Positions 8,982-18,202 of a DNA stretch of 64,000 nt are shown piece after piece; the first letter of the stretch is position 1; every line of letters starts with the position of its first letter. The position numbers and the translations under genes are program-made. Location: NCBI GenBank assembly GCA_963844805.1, contig CAWJPU010000001.1:124001-188000 (forward strand), given 5' to 3'. This DNA comes from JACCZR01 sp963844805 (GTDB lineage: Bacteria; Actinomycetota; Thermoleophilia; Solirubrobacterales; Thermoleophilaceae). A model generated the notes under the pieces. The model was not told where the DNA came from. It made no database searches and was given only the letters and a program-made list of their open reading frames with translations.

Positions 8982-10257
8982 GGAGCGCTCGGGCTACGGC
9001 CGCGGCGCGGCCGTCCTATCCGCGGGGATAGGCGCCACCGGCCTCATAACCTTCGCGTACTTCTCGCTGGCGTCCCACGCGCTGGACCCCGACGAGTACG
9101 GCGACATCACCCTGCTGTGGTCCGCGGTGTTCGTCACCGTCTCGGTGCTCTACCGGCCGGTCGAGCAGCTGCTCTCGCGCACGATCGCCGACCACGACGC
9201 GCGCGGGATCGAGGGCACCAGCCACCTGCGCATCGCGGCCACGATCCAGCTGGCCCTGGGCGTGCTGTTCGCGGTGGTCGCCCTGGCGCTGCGGGACACG
9301 ATCGAGACCGAGCTCCTGGGCGGCTCGAGCACGCTGTACTGGGTGCTGGTCGTCGCGGTGCTGGCCTACGCCGCCAGCTACTTCGCGCGCGGCTTCTTGG
9401 CCGGCCACCACCGCTTCGAGCTGTACGGCGGCCTGGTGTTCATGGAGGCCACCTCGCGGCTGATGTTCGCTCTCGCTGTGACGGTCGGCATCGCAAGCGG
9501 GCAGGCGGCTGTGGCGCTGGGCATCGCGGCCGCGCCGCTGGTGTCGCTGGTCGTCGTGCCGCTGGCGCTGGGCCGCCACGCGCGAACGCCCGAGGCGGTC
9601 CGCGACACCGCCCCGTCCGACGACGAGGGCGAGTTCACGCTGTCCAAGGGCGCGGGCTTCGCCGTGGCCGTGCTGGTGATCATGCTCGCCGAGCAGACCT
9701 TCCTCAACGCAGGCCCGCTGCTCGTGAAGGCCACCGAGGCGGGCGCCGCCGGTGCGGCGCTGGCCGGCTTCACGTTCAACGTGCTGCTCATCGCCCGCGC
9801 CCCGCTGCAACTCTTCCAGGCGATCCAGACCTCGATCCTCCCCCACCTCACGCGGCTGCGGGCGGGCGGCGAGCACGACCCGTTCAAGCGCAGCGTGCAC
9901 ATGACGCTGCTGGCCATCGCCGGCTTCGCCGCCTCGGTGGCGCTGGTAATGGCCGTGGCCGGCCCCGCGCTGATGAACCTGGTGTTCGGCGACGACGGCA
10001 CCTACGAGCGCGGCGGCCTGGTGATCATCGCGGTGGGCATGGGGCTGTACCTGGCGGCGGCGACGCTCAACCAGGCCGCGCTGGCCCGCGGGCACACCGT
10101 CGCCGCGTCGGCCTGCTGGGCGGCCTCGGCGGCGGCTTTCGTGGCCTTCCTCCTATTCGTCGAGTTCGACAACCGCGTGCTGCAGGTCGAGATCGCCTAC
10201 ACCACGGCGGCGGCCGTCCTCGGGTCCGCCCTGTTCGTCCTCTTCCGGCGGGGCTGA
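8965..10257 (+). CDS. polysaccharide/lipid flippase-like protein (Wzx / MATE superfamily)
   Basis: A 430-residue membrane protein with about 12 hydrophobic segments, rich in Ala, Val and Leu, with a charged loop near residues 205-225. It looks like a Wzx-type oligosaccharide exporter (Polysacc_synt). It would move the lipid-linked glycan made by its operon partners across the membrane. The start is taken as TTG 8965, because the first membrane segment begins only 15 residues later and no ATG or GTG lies between. The stop TGA overlaps the ATG of the next gene by one base. Confidence 0.75.
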   Translation: MSASAEERSGYGRGAAVLSAGIGATGLITFAYFSLASHALDPDEYGDITLLWSAVFVTVSVLYRPVEQLLSRTIADHDARGIEGTSHLRIAATIQLALGVLFAVVALALRDTIETELLGGSSTLYWVLVVAVLAYAASYFARGFLAGHHRFELYGGLVFMEATSRLMFALAVTVGIASGQAAVALGIAAAPLVSLVVVPLALGRHARTPEAVRDTAPSDDEGEFTLSKGAGFAVAVLVIMLAEQTFLNAGPLLVKATEAGAAGAALAGFTFNVLLIARAPLQLFQAIQTSILPHLTRLRAGGEHDPFKRSVHMTLLAIAGFAASVALVMAVAGPALMNLVFGDDGTYERGGLVIIAVGMGLYLAAATLNQAALARGHTVAASACWAASAAAFVAFLLFVEFDNRVLQVEIAYTTAAAVLGSALFVLFRRG

Positions 10258-10931
10258 TGCTCATTCCCGCCCACTGGAACGGACCGCCGGGCTCGGCCAA
10301 CGGCGGCTACACCTGCGGCATGGTGGCCGCGCTGCTGGACGCGCCCTCGGCGGAGGTGTCGCTGCGGGCCCCGCCCCCTCTGGACACCGAGCTCGAGGTC
10401 GAGCGGGACGGCGACTCCGTGCGATTGCTGCACGGCTCGACGCTGGTGGCCGAGGGCCGCCCCGCGCCACCGCCCGAGCTCGAGCCCCCGGTGAGCGTGT
10501 CCCTCGACGCGGCGCAGGACGCCTCGCTGGCGGGGCTGGACCGCTGGGCCGCCCACCACCCCTTCCCCACCTGCGTGGTCTGCGGGCCCGACCGCGACGA
10601 CGGGATGGGCATCTACCCCGGCGCGCTGGAGGACGGAGGGGCCTTCGCGGCCCGCTGGAGCGGGCAGCCGGACGCCCGGCAGGTGTGGGCCGCGCTCGAC
10701 TGCCCCAGCTCGGCCCCCGTGGCGAGCTTCAGCGAGGGCGAGACGGTCGTGCTTGCCCGTTTGCACGCCCACGTGCAGCGCCTGCCCCGCGAGAACGAGC
10801 CGCTGGCGGCCCTGTCATGGCCGCTCGGGCGCGACGGACGCAAGCGGGAGGCCGCTTCCGCGCTGGTCACGGGCGACGGCGAGACGCTCGCATGCGCACG
10901 AGCGCTCTGGATTCAGCTGCGCAAAGACTGA
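10257..10931 (+). CDS. hotdog-like protein, possible acyl-CoA thioesterase
   Basis: A 224-residue protein. HWNGPPGSANGGYTCGMVA near the N-terminus looks like the substrate loop of a hotdog fold, and a second half holds FPTCVVCGPDR with a CxxC and DGMGIYPG. Two related halves suggest a double-hotdog thioesterase-like protein; I cannot name a substrate. It is translationally coupled to the flippase-like gene (TGATG). The role in the surface-glycan operon is unclear, and it may simply be co-transcribed. No clear gene is seen in the ~260 bp after it. Confidence 0.6.
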   Translation: MLIPAHWNGPPGSANGGYTCGMVAALLDAPSAEVSLRAPPPLDTELEVERDGDSVRLLHGSTLVAEGRPAPPPELEPPVSVSLDAAQDASLAGLDRWAAHHPFPTCVVCGPDRDDGMGIYPGALEDGGAFAARWSGQPDARQVWAALDCPSSAPVASFSEGETVVLARLHAHVQRLPRENEPLAALSWPLGRDGRKREAASALVTGDGETLACARALWIQLRKD

Positions 10932-11083
10932 CCTACCGCGCTCCTGTCAAGGCCGCCCCAGGCACCTCGACTTCGACCTGCGGCTCGACGGGAGTTCATC
11001 CGCGGCCGCCCGAGGCTGCACGACCAGCTGGTGGTGCGCAAGATCGAACCGCCCCCAGGGCTGGGCTAGGCCCCGTAGCCGGC

Positions 11084-11190
11084 TTCGCGGGCGACATCCC
11101 TCGGGCTGAGGCTGGCTTCGGGCTGGTGCTGGTCGACCGGCTGGCCCGCCGCTGGGGCGTCCGCCACGACGCGGCACTCGGTGGTCTGGA
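11084..11190 (+). pseudogene. possible remnant of a histidine-kinase-like ATPase (RsbW type), C-terminal end only
   Basis: The frame reads EAGFGLVLVDRLARRWGVRH, very close to the last conserved block of anti-sigma-factor/serine-kinase ATPases (HATPase_c_2: G-x-GL-x-LVD-x-LA-x-RWGV). The N-box and the rest of the domain are absent; only about 260 bp are available between the neighbouring genes. It is therefore a fragment, or a gene badly broken by extra bases like its neighbours. The rest of 10932-11195 holds nothing I can support. Confidence 0.3.
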
Positions 11191-11195
11191 GCGGC

Positions 11196-11433
11196 TCAGA
11201 TCGGGCGCAGCATCGACGCCCCGCAGTTGGGGCACGCCACGTTCGCCGTGTCCGACATTCGGGCGATCGTCGAGTGGGCACCGCACTCGGGACACTCCGA
11301 GCGCAGCTCGAAGCGGTGCAGGCAGAACACGCACCGGTAGCGGCCCGCCAGGTTCGTGCCTCGCAGCCAGGGCTCGCCGCAGGACGGACAGTCCGGGAAC
11401 TTCTCGGGCGATGTGCGCGGTCATCCCTCTCAT
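11196..11433 (-). CDS. small zinc-ribbon protein (frame interrupted)
   Basis: About 78 residues with six conserved metal-ligand Cys in three pairs: CPSCGEPW, CVFC and CPECGAHS, plus CPNCGAS at the end, so up to four CxxC knuckles and two zinc ribbons. The reading frame that carries them has no start codon: a TGA lies directly upstream, whereas MRGMTAH begins in another frame. Removing one base near 11410 joins the two. The ATG at 11433 overlaps the stop of fmt (TGATG), so it belongs to that operon. Function unknown; such ribbons bind nucleic acid or protein. Confidence 0.6.
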
Positions 11434-12311
11434 CAGCCTAGACGTGCCGCATGACCTCTAAGCCACGCGGCGGCGTCCATGGGCCGGCCGCCGGCGGGCT
11501 GTACCTCCAGCAGCTCGAGATCGCCCGCGAACAGGCGGCCGTCGCGCGCGGCCGGCGGACCCGCCCGGGCCGTCGCCCGCGCGGGCGCGCAGAACGCGCA
11601 GGCGCTCGCCGTCCCCCAGCTCGAGGTAGGCGCCGATGTGCGGGTGCAGAGCGCGCACCCGCCGCTCCAGCTCCACCGCGGGCAGCGGACGTGTCCAGGA
11701 GCCGGTCGGCGGCCTCGATCTTGTCGGCGTAGGTGGCGCCCTCGTCGGGCTGCGGGCTGGGCCGTGCGCCGGTGTCCAGCGCGCGCACCAGGAGCTCTCC
11801 CCCGATCGCGGCCAGGCGGGGCGCGAGCGAGCCGTAGCTGTCGTCGCCGGCGATCGGCTCCTCGGCCATGAGGTGCACGGGTCCCGCGTCCAGCTCCGCG
11901 GTGGGGCGCATGATGCTGACCCCGGTGGTGGCGTCGCCGGCCTCGATCGCGCGCTCGACCGGCGCTGCGCCGCGCCAGCGCGGCAGCAGCGACGGGTGCA
12001 CGTTGAGCATGTCGTAGTCGGACAGCAGCGGCTCCTTGAGCAGGGCGCCGAAGGCGCACACCAGCACCGCGTCCGGGCTCGGCCGCGGCGATGCGCGCGC
12101 GAGCCACCTCGGAGTTCACGCTCTCGGGCTGCTCGACGTCCAGGCCGAGCTCGCGCGCCGCGGCGGCCACCGGCGGCGCGGCCAGCTTGCGGCCGCGGCC
12201 GCGGGGGCGGTCGGGCCGCGTGACCACCAGCTGGGGACGATGATCGCTGTCGGTCAGCCGCCTAAGCACGGCCACGGCGAAGTCCGAGGTCCCGAGGTAG
12301 ACCGTGCGCAC
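11433..12311 (-). CDS. fmt: methionyl-tRNA formyltransferase (three frame changes)
   Basis: Fmt formylates initiator Met-tRNA before translation starts. The pieces read in order: VYLGTSDFAVAVLRRL, then ALLKEPLLSDYDMLNVHPSLLPRWRGAAP in pieces with HPSLLPRWRG being the family signature, then IMRPTAELDAGPVH, then the C-terminal OB-fold end LELLEVQPAGGRPM. They lie in three frames; one extra base near 12075, 11690 and 11540 explains all of it. The GTG at 12311 is one base after the lutC stop. Because the enzyme is close to essential and every block is conserved, sequence error is more likely than a broken gene. Confidence 0.8.
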   Translation of the reverse strand: MRTVYLGTSDFAVAVLRRLTDSDHRPQLVVTRPDRPRGRGRKLAAPPVAAAARELGLDVEQPESVNSEVARARIAAAEPGRGAGVRLRRPAQGAAAVRLRHAQRAPVAAAALARRSAGRARDRGRRRHHRGQHHAPHRGAGRGTRAPHGRGADRRRRQLRLARAPPGRDRGRAPGARAGHRRTAQPAARRGRHLRRQDRGRRPAPGHVRCPRWSWSGGCALCTRTSAPTSSWGTASACAFCAPARATARAGPPAARDGRLFAGDLELLEVQPAGGRPMDAAAWLRGHAARLG

Positions 12312-12312
12312 G

Positions 12313-12914
12313 TCAGGCGGCCACGACGACGTGCAGCGTGCGCGGTCCGTGGACGCCTTCGACGCGCGAGAGCTCGATGTCGGAGGTGGCCGATGGCCCC
12401 GATACGAGCGTGAGCGGGTCTCCGTCACGCGCCGCGCCCTCCAGCGCCGCGATCGCGGCGGGGACCGCGGCCAGCACCTGGTCCTCGCCCACCACGCAGA
12501 CGTGCAGGTCGGGCACCAGCGTGAGCGCGCGGCGCCCCTGCGCCCGGCCGCCGCTGCGCAGCACGATGGTGCCGGTCTCCGCGATCGCCAGCTCGCAGCC
12601 GGTGACGGCCCCGTCGAGCCCGTCGAGCTCGCGAGCCGACAGCCCGTCGTCGGTCACGGCGCCGGGCGGCGACCAGCTCCCCGGCAGGTCGGCCGGCACG
12701 CCGAGCGTGCCGGCGGCGAGGCCCGCGACCACCTCCCCCACCTCGGCCGGCGGCGCAGCGGTGCACGGTGGCGCGGTAGTCGGCCACCCGCTCGCAGAAC
12801 AGGTCCACGGCATCGCCGGCGGGCGGCGGCGGGCGGGGTTCGCGCCGGTGGGCGGGGTCGGAGCCGGCGACCGCGTCGGCGCGTGCGAGCCAGGACCTCG
12901 TCGCGGGCGCTCAC
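12313..12914 (-). CDS. lutC: lactate utilisation protein LutC (two frame changes)
   Basis: About 200 residues of the LUD domain family (YkgG). The recognisable parts are DLFCERVADYRATVHR near the middle and the C-terminal half with ELAIAETGTIVLRS and TLVPDLHVCVV, the family's most conserved region. LutC works with LutA and LutB to oxidise L-lactate to pyruvate. The GTG overlaps the lutB stop (GTGA). Two extra bases, near 12860 and 12760, split the frame. Gene order lutA-lutB-lutC is the usual one. Confidence 0.8.
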
Positions 12915-14297
12915 CGGTTCTCCCTCCACCACTCGCGGAAGGTCTGCGCGGGCACCTCGGGCAGCTCGCGCGAGGAGGTCCACGCCGCCAGCGGCCCGGG
13001 CAGCCGCCGCGCCAGGCCGCGGCCGAGCGGCGAGCGCCCGGCGCGCGCCAGCCGCTGCGCGCGCTCGTAGCGCCGGCGGTCGCCGAACACCCGCGCCAGC
13101 GCGCGCATGGCGAGCTGACTCGGGGCCGGCACCCTTGCGCTCCACCACCTCGCCGCGCAGGTGCACGAGCACCTCCGGGATGTCGATCTTCACCGGGCAG
13201 ACGTCCGCGCAGGCACCGCACAGCGAGGAGGCGAAGGGCAGCGTCTGCGAGCCCTCCAGCGGCGCGAGCTGCGGCGCCAGGATCGCCCCGATCGGCCCCG
13301 GGTAGACCGACTCGTAGGCGTGGCCGCCCGTGCGCGAGTAGACGGGGCACGCGTTCAGGCAGGCCGAGCACCGGATGCAGCGCAGCGCCTGGCGGCCGAC
13401 CGCGTCCGCCAGCGCGTCGGTGCGCCCGTTGTCGAGCAGCACCAGATGGAACTCGCTCGGCCCGTCGCCCTCGCGGACCCCGCTCCACAGCGAGGTGTAG
13501 GGGTTCATCCGCTCGCCGGTCGACGAGCGCGGCAGCAGCTGGAGGAAGACCTCCAGGTCGCGCCAGCGCGGCAGCACCTTCTCGATGCCCATGACGGTGA
13601 CCAGCACCTCCGGGCAGCGTGGTGCACATGCGGCCGTTGCCCTCGGACTCGACCACGCAGACGGTGCCGGTCTCCGCCACGCCGAAGTTGGCCCCGCTGA
13701 CCGCGACCTTCGCCTCAAGGAACTTGCGCCGCAGGTGCTCGCGGGCCACGGCGGTGAGCTCGGCCGGGGCGTCGGAGAGGTCCTCGGCGCCCAGCTTGGC
13801 CTTGAACAGGTCCCGGATCTCGGCCCGGTTGCGGTGGATGGCGGGGACCAGGATGTGCGAGGGCGAGTCGCCGTCGAGCTGCACGATCAACTCCGCCAGG
13901 TCGGTCTCCACCGCCGCGATGCCCTCGGCCGCCAGCGCGTCGTTGAGCTTCGTCTCGTCGGTGGTGATCGACTTGACCTTCACCACCTCGTCGACGCCGT
14001 GCTCGCTTCGCGACCGCCGCCACCGCAGCGTTGGCCTCGGCTCCGTCGCGGGCCCAGTGGACGTGCCCGCCGGCCGCGCTGGACCGAGCGCTCCAGCTCT
14101 TCCAGCAGCTCGGGCAGCCGGGCCAGTGCCTCGTCCTTGATCGCCCGCCCGGCCTCGCGCAGCTCCTCCCAGTCGGGCACCTCCCCCACCACCCGCGCAC
14201 GCTTGTCGCGGATCGTCCGGGTGGCGTGGCCGAGGTTGCGACGCAGCTGGGTGTCGGCCAGCGCCTCGCGCGCTGCTGCGGGAAAGCCTGCGGTCAC
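12911..14297 (-). CDS. lutB: L-lactate oxidation iron-sulfur protein LutB (four frame changes)
   Basis: About 460 residues. In order: an N-terminal helix region with RRNLGHATRTIRDKRARVV and VPDWEELREAGRAIKDE, the LUD domain (VKVKSITTDETKLN, SHILVPAIHRNR, SGANFGVAETGT), then two 4Fe-4S clusters, CIRCSACLNACPVY and CGACADVCPVKI, and a C-terminal tail. It passes electrons from lactate within the LutABC complex. Extra bases near 14085, 14007, 13608 and 13130 each move the frame the same way. Start GTG 14297 overlaps the lutA stop (GTGA). Confidence 0.85.
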
Positions 14298-14994
14298 GGC
14301 TCGGGATCCTCCTCGGTCGAGGCGAGGATCTGCGCCAGGTGCACCGCGCGCGTGCCCGCGCGGCCGCGGCGCAGCCCGCCGCCGATGTGCATCAGGCACG
14401 AGTTGTCGGCCGCGGTCACCACCTCCGCGCGGGTGTCCCCCACGGCGCGCAGCTTGTCGGACAGCATCGCGGTGGAGACGTCCGGGTTCTTCACCGCGAA
14501 GGTCCCGCCGAAGCCGCAGCACTCCTCGGCCTCGGGCAGCTCGAGCAGGTCGAGGCCCTTGACCGCGCGCAGCAGGCGCAGCGGCGCGTCGCCCACCCGC
14601 AGCCCGCGCAGCGAGTGGCATGTCGGGTGGTAGGTCACCCGGTGCGGGTAGTAGGCGCCCACGTCCTCGACGTCCAGCGGGCCGGTGATGAACTCGGTCA
14701 GCTCCCAGGTGCGGGCCGCCAGGCCGGGGTCGCCGTGCTCGCGCACCATCCCCACGCACGAGGCGCTGGGCGAGACCACCGCCTCGGCGCCCGCGAACGC
14801 CTCGGCCAGCCCCTCGCTCAGGGCCGCCGCCTCCGAGCGGGTAGCCGGAGTTCAGGTGCATCTGCCCGCAGCAGGTCTGCTCGGGCGGGAAGTCGACCTC
14901 GCAGCCGAGCGCGCTCGAGCAGCTTGACGACCGCTCGCCCGGTGTCCGGGAACAGCGTGTCGTTGAAGCAGGTGATGAACAGCGAGACGCGCAC
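14294..14994 (-). CDS. lutA: L-lactate oxidation cysteine-rich protein LutA (two frame changes)
   Basis: About 233 residues with two CCG domains: LGCEVDFPPEQTCCGQMH and, in the C-terminal half, CHSLRG...EECCGFGG. This matches LutA (YkgE), the heterodisulfide-reductase-like subunit of the L-lactate oxidation complex. The start is GTG 14994 (VRVSLFITCFNDTLFPDTG). Extra bases near 14915 and 14840 break the frame. It is the first gene of the leftward operon and faces the permease gene across 74 bp containing an inverted repeat. Confidence 0.85.
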
Positions 14995-15007
14995 TGCCGC
15001 CGAGCTT

Positions 15008-15037
15008 GGTTTCCCCCCGCACTGGCCCGGGGAAACC
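15008..15037. promoter_or_regulatory. 9-bp perfect inverted repeat between lutABC and the permease-glc operon
   Basis: GGTTTCCCC (15008-15016) and GGGGAAACC (15029-15037) are separated by 12 nt in the 74-bp divergent control region. Length, symmetry and position fit an operator shared by both operons. No regulator gene lies next to it, so the protein is unknown. Confidence 0.55.
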
Positions 15038-15068
15038 GATGCGAGGCCAAGGAGGAGAGGAGCACTCG

Positions 15069-16747
15069 ATGTACGAGCAGGTCTATGACCCGGTGTCGGA
15101 CTCGCTGGGCCTGTCGTCGATCTTCGCGGCGCTGCCGCTGATCACCCTTTTCGTGCTGCTGGGCGGGGTGAGGGTCAAAGCGCAGTGGGCCGCGCTGGCC
15201 TCACTCGGCGTCGCGCTGCTCGTGGCCTTCATCGTCTACGACATGCCCGTCGACCAGGGCCTCCTCTCGGCCTCCGAGGGCGCGGTCTTCGGGCTGTTCC
15301 CGATCATGTGGATCGTCGTCACGGCGATCTGGGTGTACAACATGACCGTCGAGACGGGGCACTTCAACGTGCTCAGACGGTCGTTCGGCGCGATCTCCGA
15401 CGACCAGCGCGTCCAGGCCGTGATCATCGCCTTCTGCTTCGGCGCGCTGCTCGAGGCGCTGGCCGGCTTCGGCACGCCGGTGGCGATCACCGCGGTGATG
15501 TTGATCGCCCTCGGCTTCCGGCCCATCAAGGCCGCCGCCGTGGCGCTCGTCGCCAACACGGCGCCCGTCGCGTTCGGCGCCATCGCCGTGCCGATCACCA
15601 CGCTGTCCGAGGTCACCGGCCTGCCGGTGGACGACCTGGGCGGGATGGTCGGCCGCCAGACCCCGCTGCTGGCGCTGATCGTGCCGCTGATCCTCGTCGG
15701 CATGGTCGACGGCCGCCGCGGCCTGCGCCAGACCTGGCCCGTCGCGCTGGTCGGCGGCGGCGTGTTCGCCGTGGCGCAGTTCGCCTGCTCGAACTACATC
15801 TCCGTCGAGCTGACCGACATCGTGGCCTCGCTGCTGGGCACCGGCGCCATCGTGGCCTTCCTGCGCGTGTGGCAGCCCTCCGAGCCGCTGTTCGCCGAGC
15901 CCTCCGGCCCGGGCCGGCCCGCCGTGGCCGGCGCCGAGTCGCACGACCCGGCGCTCGAGCGGGACGTGGCGCGCAGGGACGACACCAAGAAGGACCCGCC
16001 CATCGAGGTGGTCAAGGCCTACGCCCCGTACCTGATCATCATCGTCGTCTTCGCCATCGCCCAGATCGGGCCGATCAAGGACGCGCTCGCCGACGAGCCG
16101 TTCACCAAGGAGTTCGACTGGCCCGGGCCTGGAGGTGACCAACCCGGACGGCGAGGACCTGATGAGCCTCACGTTCAACTTCAACTGGCTGCCGGCGGCC
16201 GGCACGCTGATGCTGATCTCCGGCCTGATCACGATGCTCGTGCTCCGCGTCAGGCCAGGCCGCTCGCTGAGGGTCGCGGGGAAGACGCTCGACCAGCTCA
16301 AGTGGGCGATCCTGACCGTCGCGGCCGTGCTCGCGCTGGCCTACGTGATGAACCAGTCGGGCCAGACCATCACCATCGCCAACTGGGCGGCGGGGGCCGG
16401 CGACGCCTTCGCGTTCTTGTCAGCGCTCATAGGCTGGCTGGGCGTGGCGGTCACCGGGTCGGACACCTCCTCCAACGCGCTGTTCGGCGCCCTGCAGGTG
16501 GAGGCGGCCAAGGAGGCGGGCCTCGACCAGATCCTGCTGGCCGCGGCCAACAGCTCCGGCGGCGTGCTGGGCAAGATGATCTCGCCGCAGAACCTCGCCA
16601 TCGGCGCCGCCGCGGTGGGCATGGCGGGGCAGGAGGGCAACCTCTTCCGCCGAGTCGTCAAGTGGAGCATCATTCTGGCCCTGGTGATGGCCGTGCTCGT
16701 GCCGCTGCAGTCGACGCCGGTGCTCGACTGGATGGTCGTCGAAGTGA
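15069..16747 (+). CDS. LctP-family lactate/glycolate permease (one or two extra bases)
   Basis: About 555 residues with some 12-13 membrane segments. LLEALAGFGTPVAITAVML and AVTGSDTSSNALFGALQ are the two halves' signatures of the lactate permease family, which includes the glycolate permease GlcA. Beside glcDEF and malate synthase, glycolate is the likelier substrate; lactate is possible because of lutABC. A good ribosome site, GGAGGAGAGG at 15051-15060, lies 8 nt before the ATG. The frame breaks near 16130 (extra C in a CCCGGGCC run). At the 3' end the frame runs into glcD without a stop; one surplus A in gaagtga would give a normal stop at 16745. Confidence 0.85.
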
Positions 16748-18186
16748 GCCTCGTCGCCCGCCTGCGCTCCATCGCGGGCGACGAGCACGTCATCACCCAG
16801 GAGCACCAGCTGCGCACATACGAGTCCGACGGGCTCCTGCAGTACCGGGCCAGCCCGCGGGCGGTGGTGCTGCCGGGCAGCGCGCAGGAGGTCCAGCAGG
16901 TGGTCGCGGCCTGCCACGAGGCGGAGGTCCCGTGGGTGGCTCGCGGCGCCGGCTCGGGCCTCAGCGGCGGGGCGCTGCCGGTCGAGGAGGGCGTGCTGAT
17001 CGCGGTCACGCGCATGCGCCGGATCCTGGACGTGAACCTCGACGACGCGCGCGTGACCGTCGAGCCGGGGGTGACGAACATCGAGGTCTCCCAGGCAGTC
17101 GGCCCCACCCACACCTACCCGCCCGACCCCTCGAGCCAGATCGTCTGCTCCATCGGCGGCAACGTCGCCGAGAACTCGGGCGGCGCCCACTGCTTCAAGT
17201 ACGGCTTCACGTCCAACTACGTCACCGGGCTCGAGGTGGTGCTCGCCGACGGCGAGATGATGTGGCTCGGAGGGCCCGAGCTCGACCCGGCGGGACTGGA
17301 CGTGGTCGGCGCCTTCGTGGGCTCGGAGGGCACGCTCGGCGTGGCCACCAAGGCGATCCTGCGCGTGATCCCCGCACCCGCGGCAGTGCGCACCCTGGTC
17401 GCCTTCTTCGACTCCCCGACCCACGCAGGCGAGGTGGTGTCCGGCATCGTGGCCGCCGGCATCGTCCCCGCGGCGATCGAGATGATGGACAACCTCTCGA
17501 TCCAGGCGGCCGAGGGAGCCACCAACGCCGGCTACCCCACCGACGCCGGCGCGGCCCTCGTCGTCGAGCTCGACGGGCGCGAGGACGAGTGCGAGGAGCG
17601 CTTCGACGCGATCGTCTCGCTGTGCGAGGAGGCCGGCGCGGACTCGATCCGCGTCGCCCAGGACGAGGACGAGCGCGCGATCATCTGGAAGACCCGCAAG
17701 GCGGCCTTCGCCGCGATGGGGCGCATCTCGCCCAACTACTTCGTGCAGGACAGCGTGATCCCGCGCACGCGGCTGGCGGAGGTGCTGGGCCGGATCGACG
17801 AGCTGTCGGCCGAGCACGAGCTGCGCGTGGCCAACGTCTTCCACGCCGGCGACGGCAACCTGCACCCGCTGGTGCTCTACGACGGCCACAAGGAGGGCGA
17901 GCCCGAGCGGGCCGAGGAGCTGGCCGGGCTGATCGTCAAGGCGTGCGTGGAGGCCGGCGGCTCGATCACCGGCGAGCACGGCGTCGGCGTGGACAAGAAG
18001 CGCTACATGCCCGACCAGTTCGAGGAGCCCGACCTGGCCGCCTTCCAGCGCCTGCGCTGCGCCTTCGACCCCGACGGGCGCGCCAACCCCGGCAAGGTGA
18101 TGCCCACCCCGCGGCTGTGCGGCGAGGTCCCCGGCCCCTACCGCCGCCACCCGCTGGAGGAGGCGGGCCTGGCGGAGCGGATGTGA
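16744..18186 (+). CDS. glcD: glycolate oxidase FAD subunit GlcD
   Basis: A 480-residue FAD-linked oxidase. The PP-loop GAGSGLSGGALP and GSEGTLGVATKAI define the FAD_binding_4 domain; VFHAGDGNLHP and GEHGVG lie in the C-terminal FAD-oxidase domain. With GlcE and GlcF it oxidises glycolate (or D-lactate) to glyoxylate (or pyruvate). The start is taken as GTG 16744, where homology to GlcD begins; in the raw sequence the frame is continuous with the permease upstream. The next gene, glcE, begins 16 bp after the stop. Confidence 0.88.
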   Translation: MSLVARLRSIAGDEHVITQEHQLRTYESDGLLQYRASPRAVVLPGSAQEVQQVVAACHEAEVPWVARGAGSGLSGGALPVEEGVLIAVTRMRRILDVNLDDARVTVEPGVTNIEVSQAVGPTHTYPPDPSSQIVCSIGGNVAENSGGAHCFKYGFTSNYVTGLEVVLADGEMMWLGGPELDPAGLDVVGAFVGSEGTLGVATKAILRVIPAPAAVRTLVAFFDSPTHAGEVVSGIVAAGIVPAAIEMMDNLSIQAAEGATNAGYPTDAGAALVVELDGREDECEERFDAIVSLCEEAGADSIRVAQDEDERAIIWKTRKAAFAAMGRISPNYFVQDSVIPRTRLAEVLGRIDELSAEHELRVANVFHAGDGNLHPLVLYDGHKEGEPERAEELAGLIVKACVEAGGSITGEHGVGVDKKRYMPDQFEEPDLAAFQRLRCAFDPDGRANPGKVMPTPRLCGEVPGPYRRHPLEEAGLAERM

Positions 18187-18202
18187 CCGACCGCCGAGGA
18201 CA

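Noticed and set aside
10950..11010. RHLDFDLRLDG-like stretch resembling the phosphoesterase part of DNA ligase D
   Set aside because: One short block only, without the His and other active-site blocks; the surrounding frame is broken.
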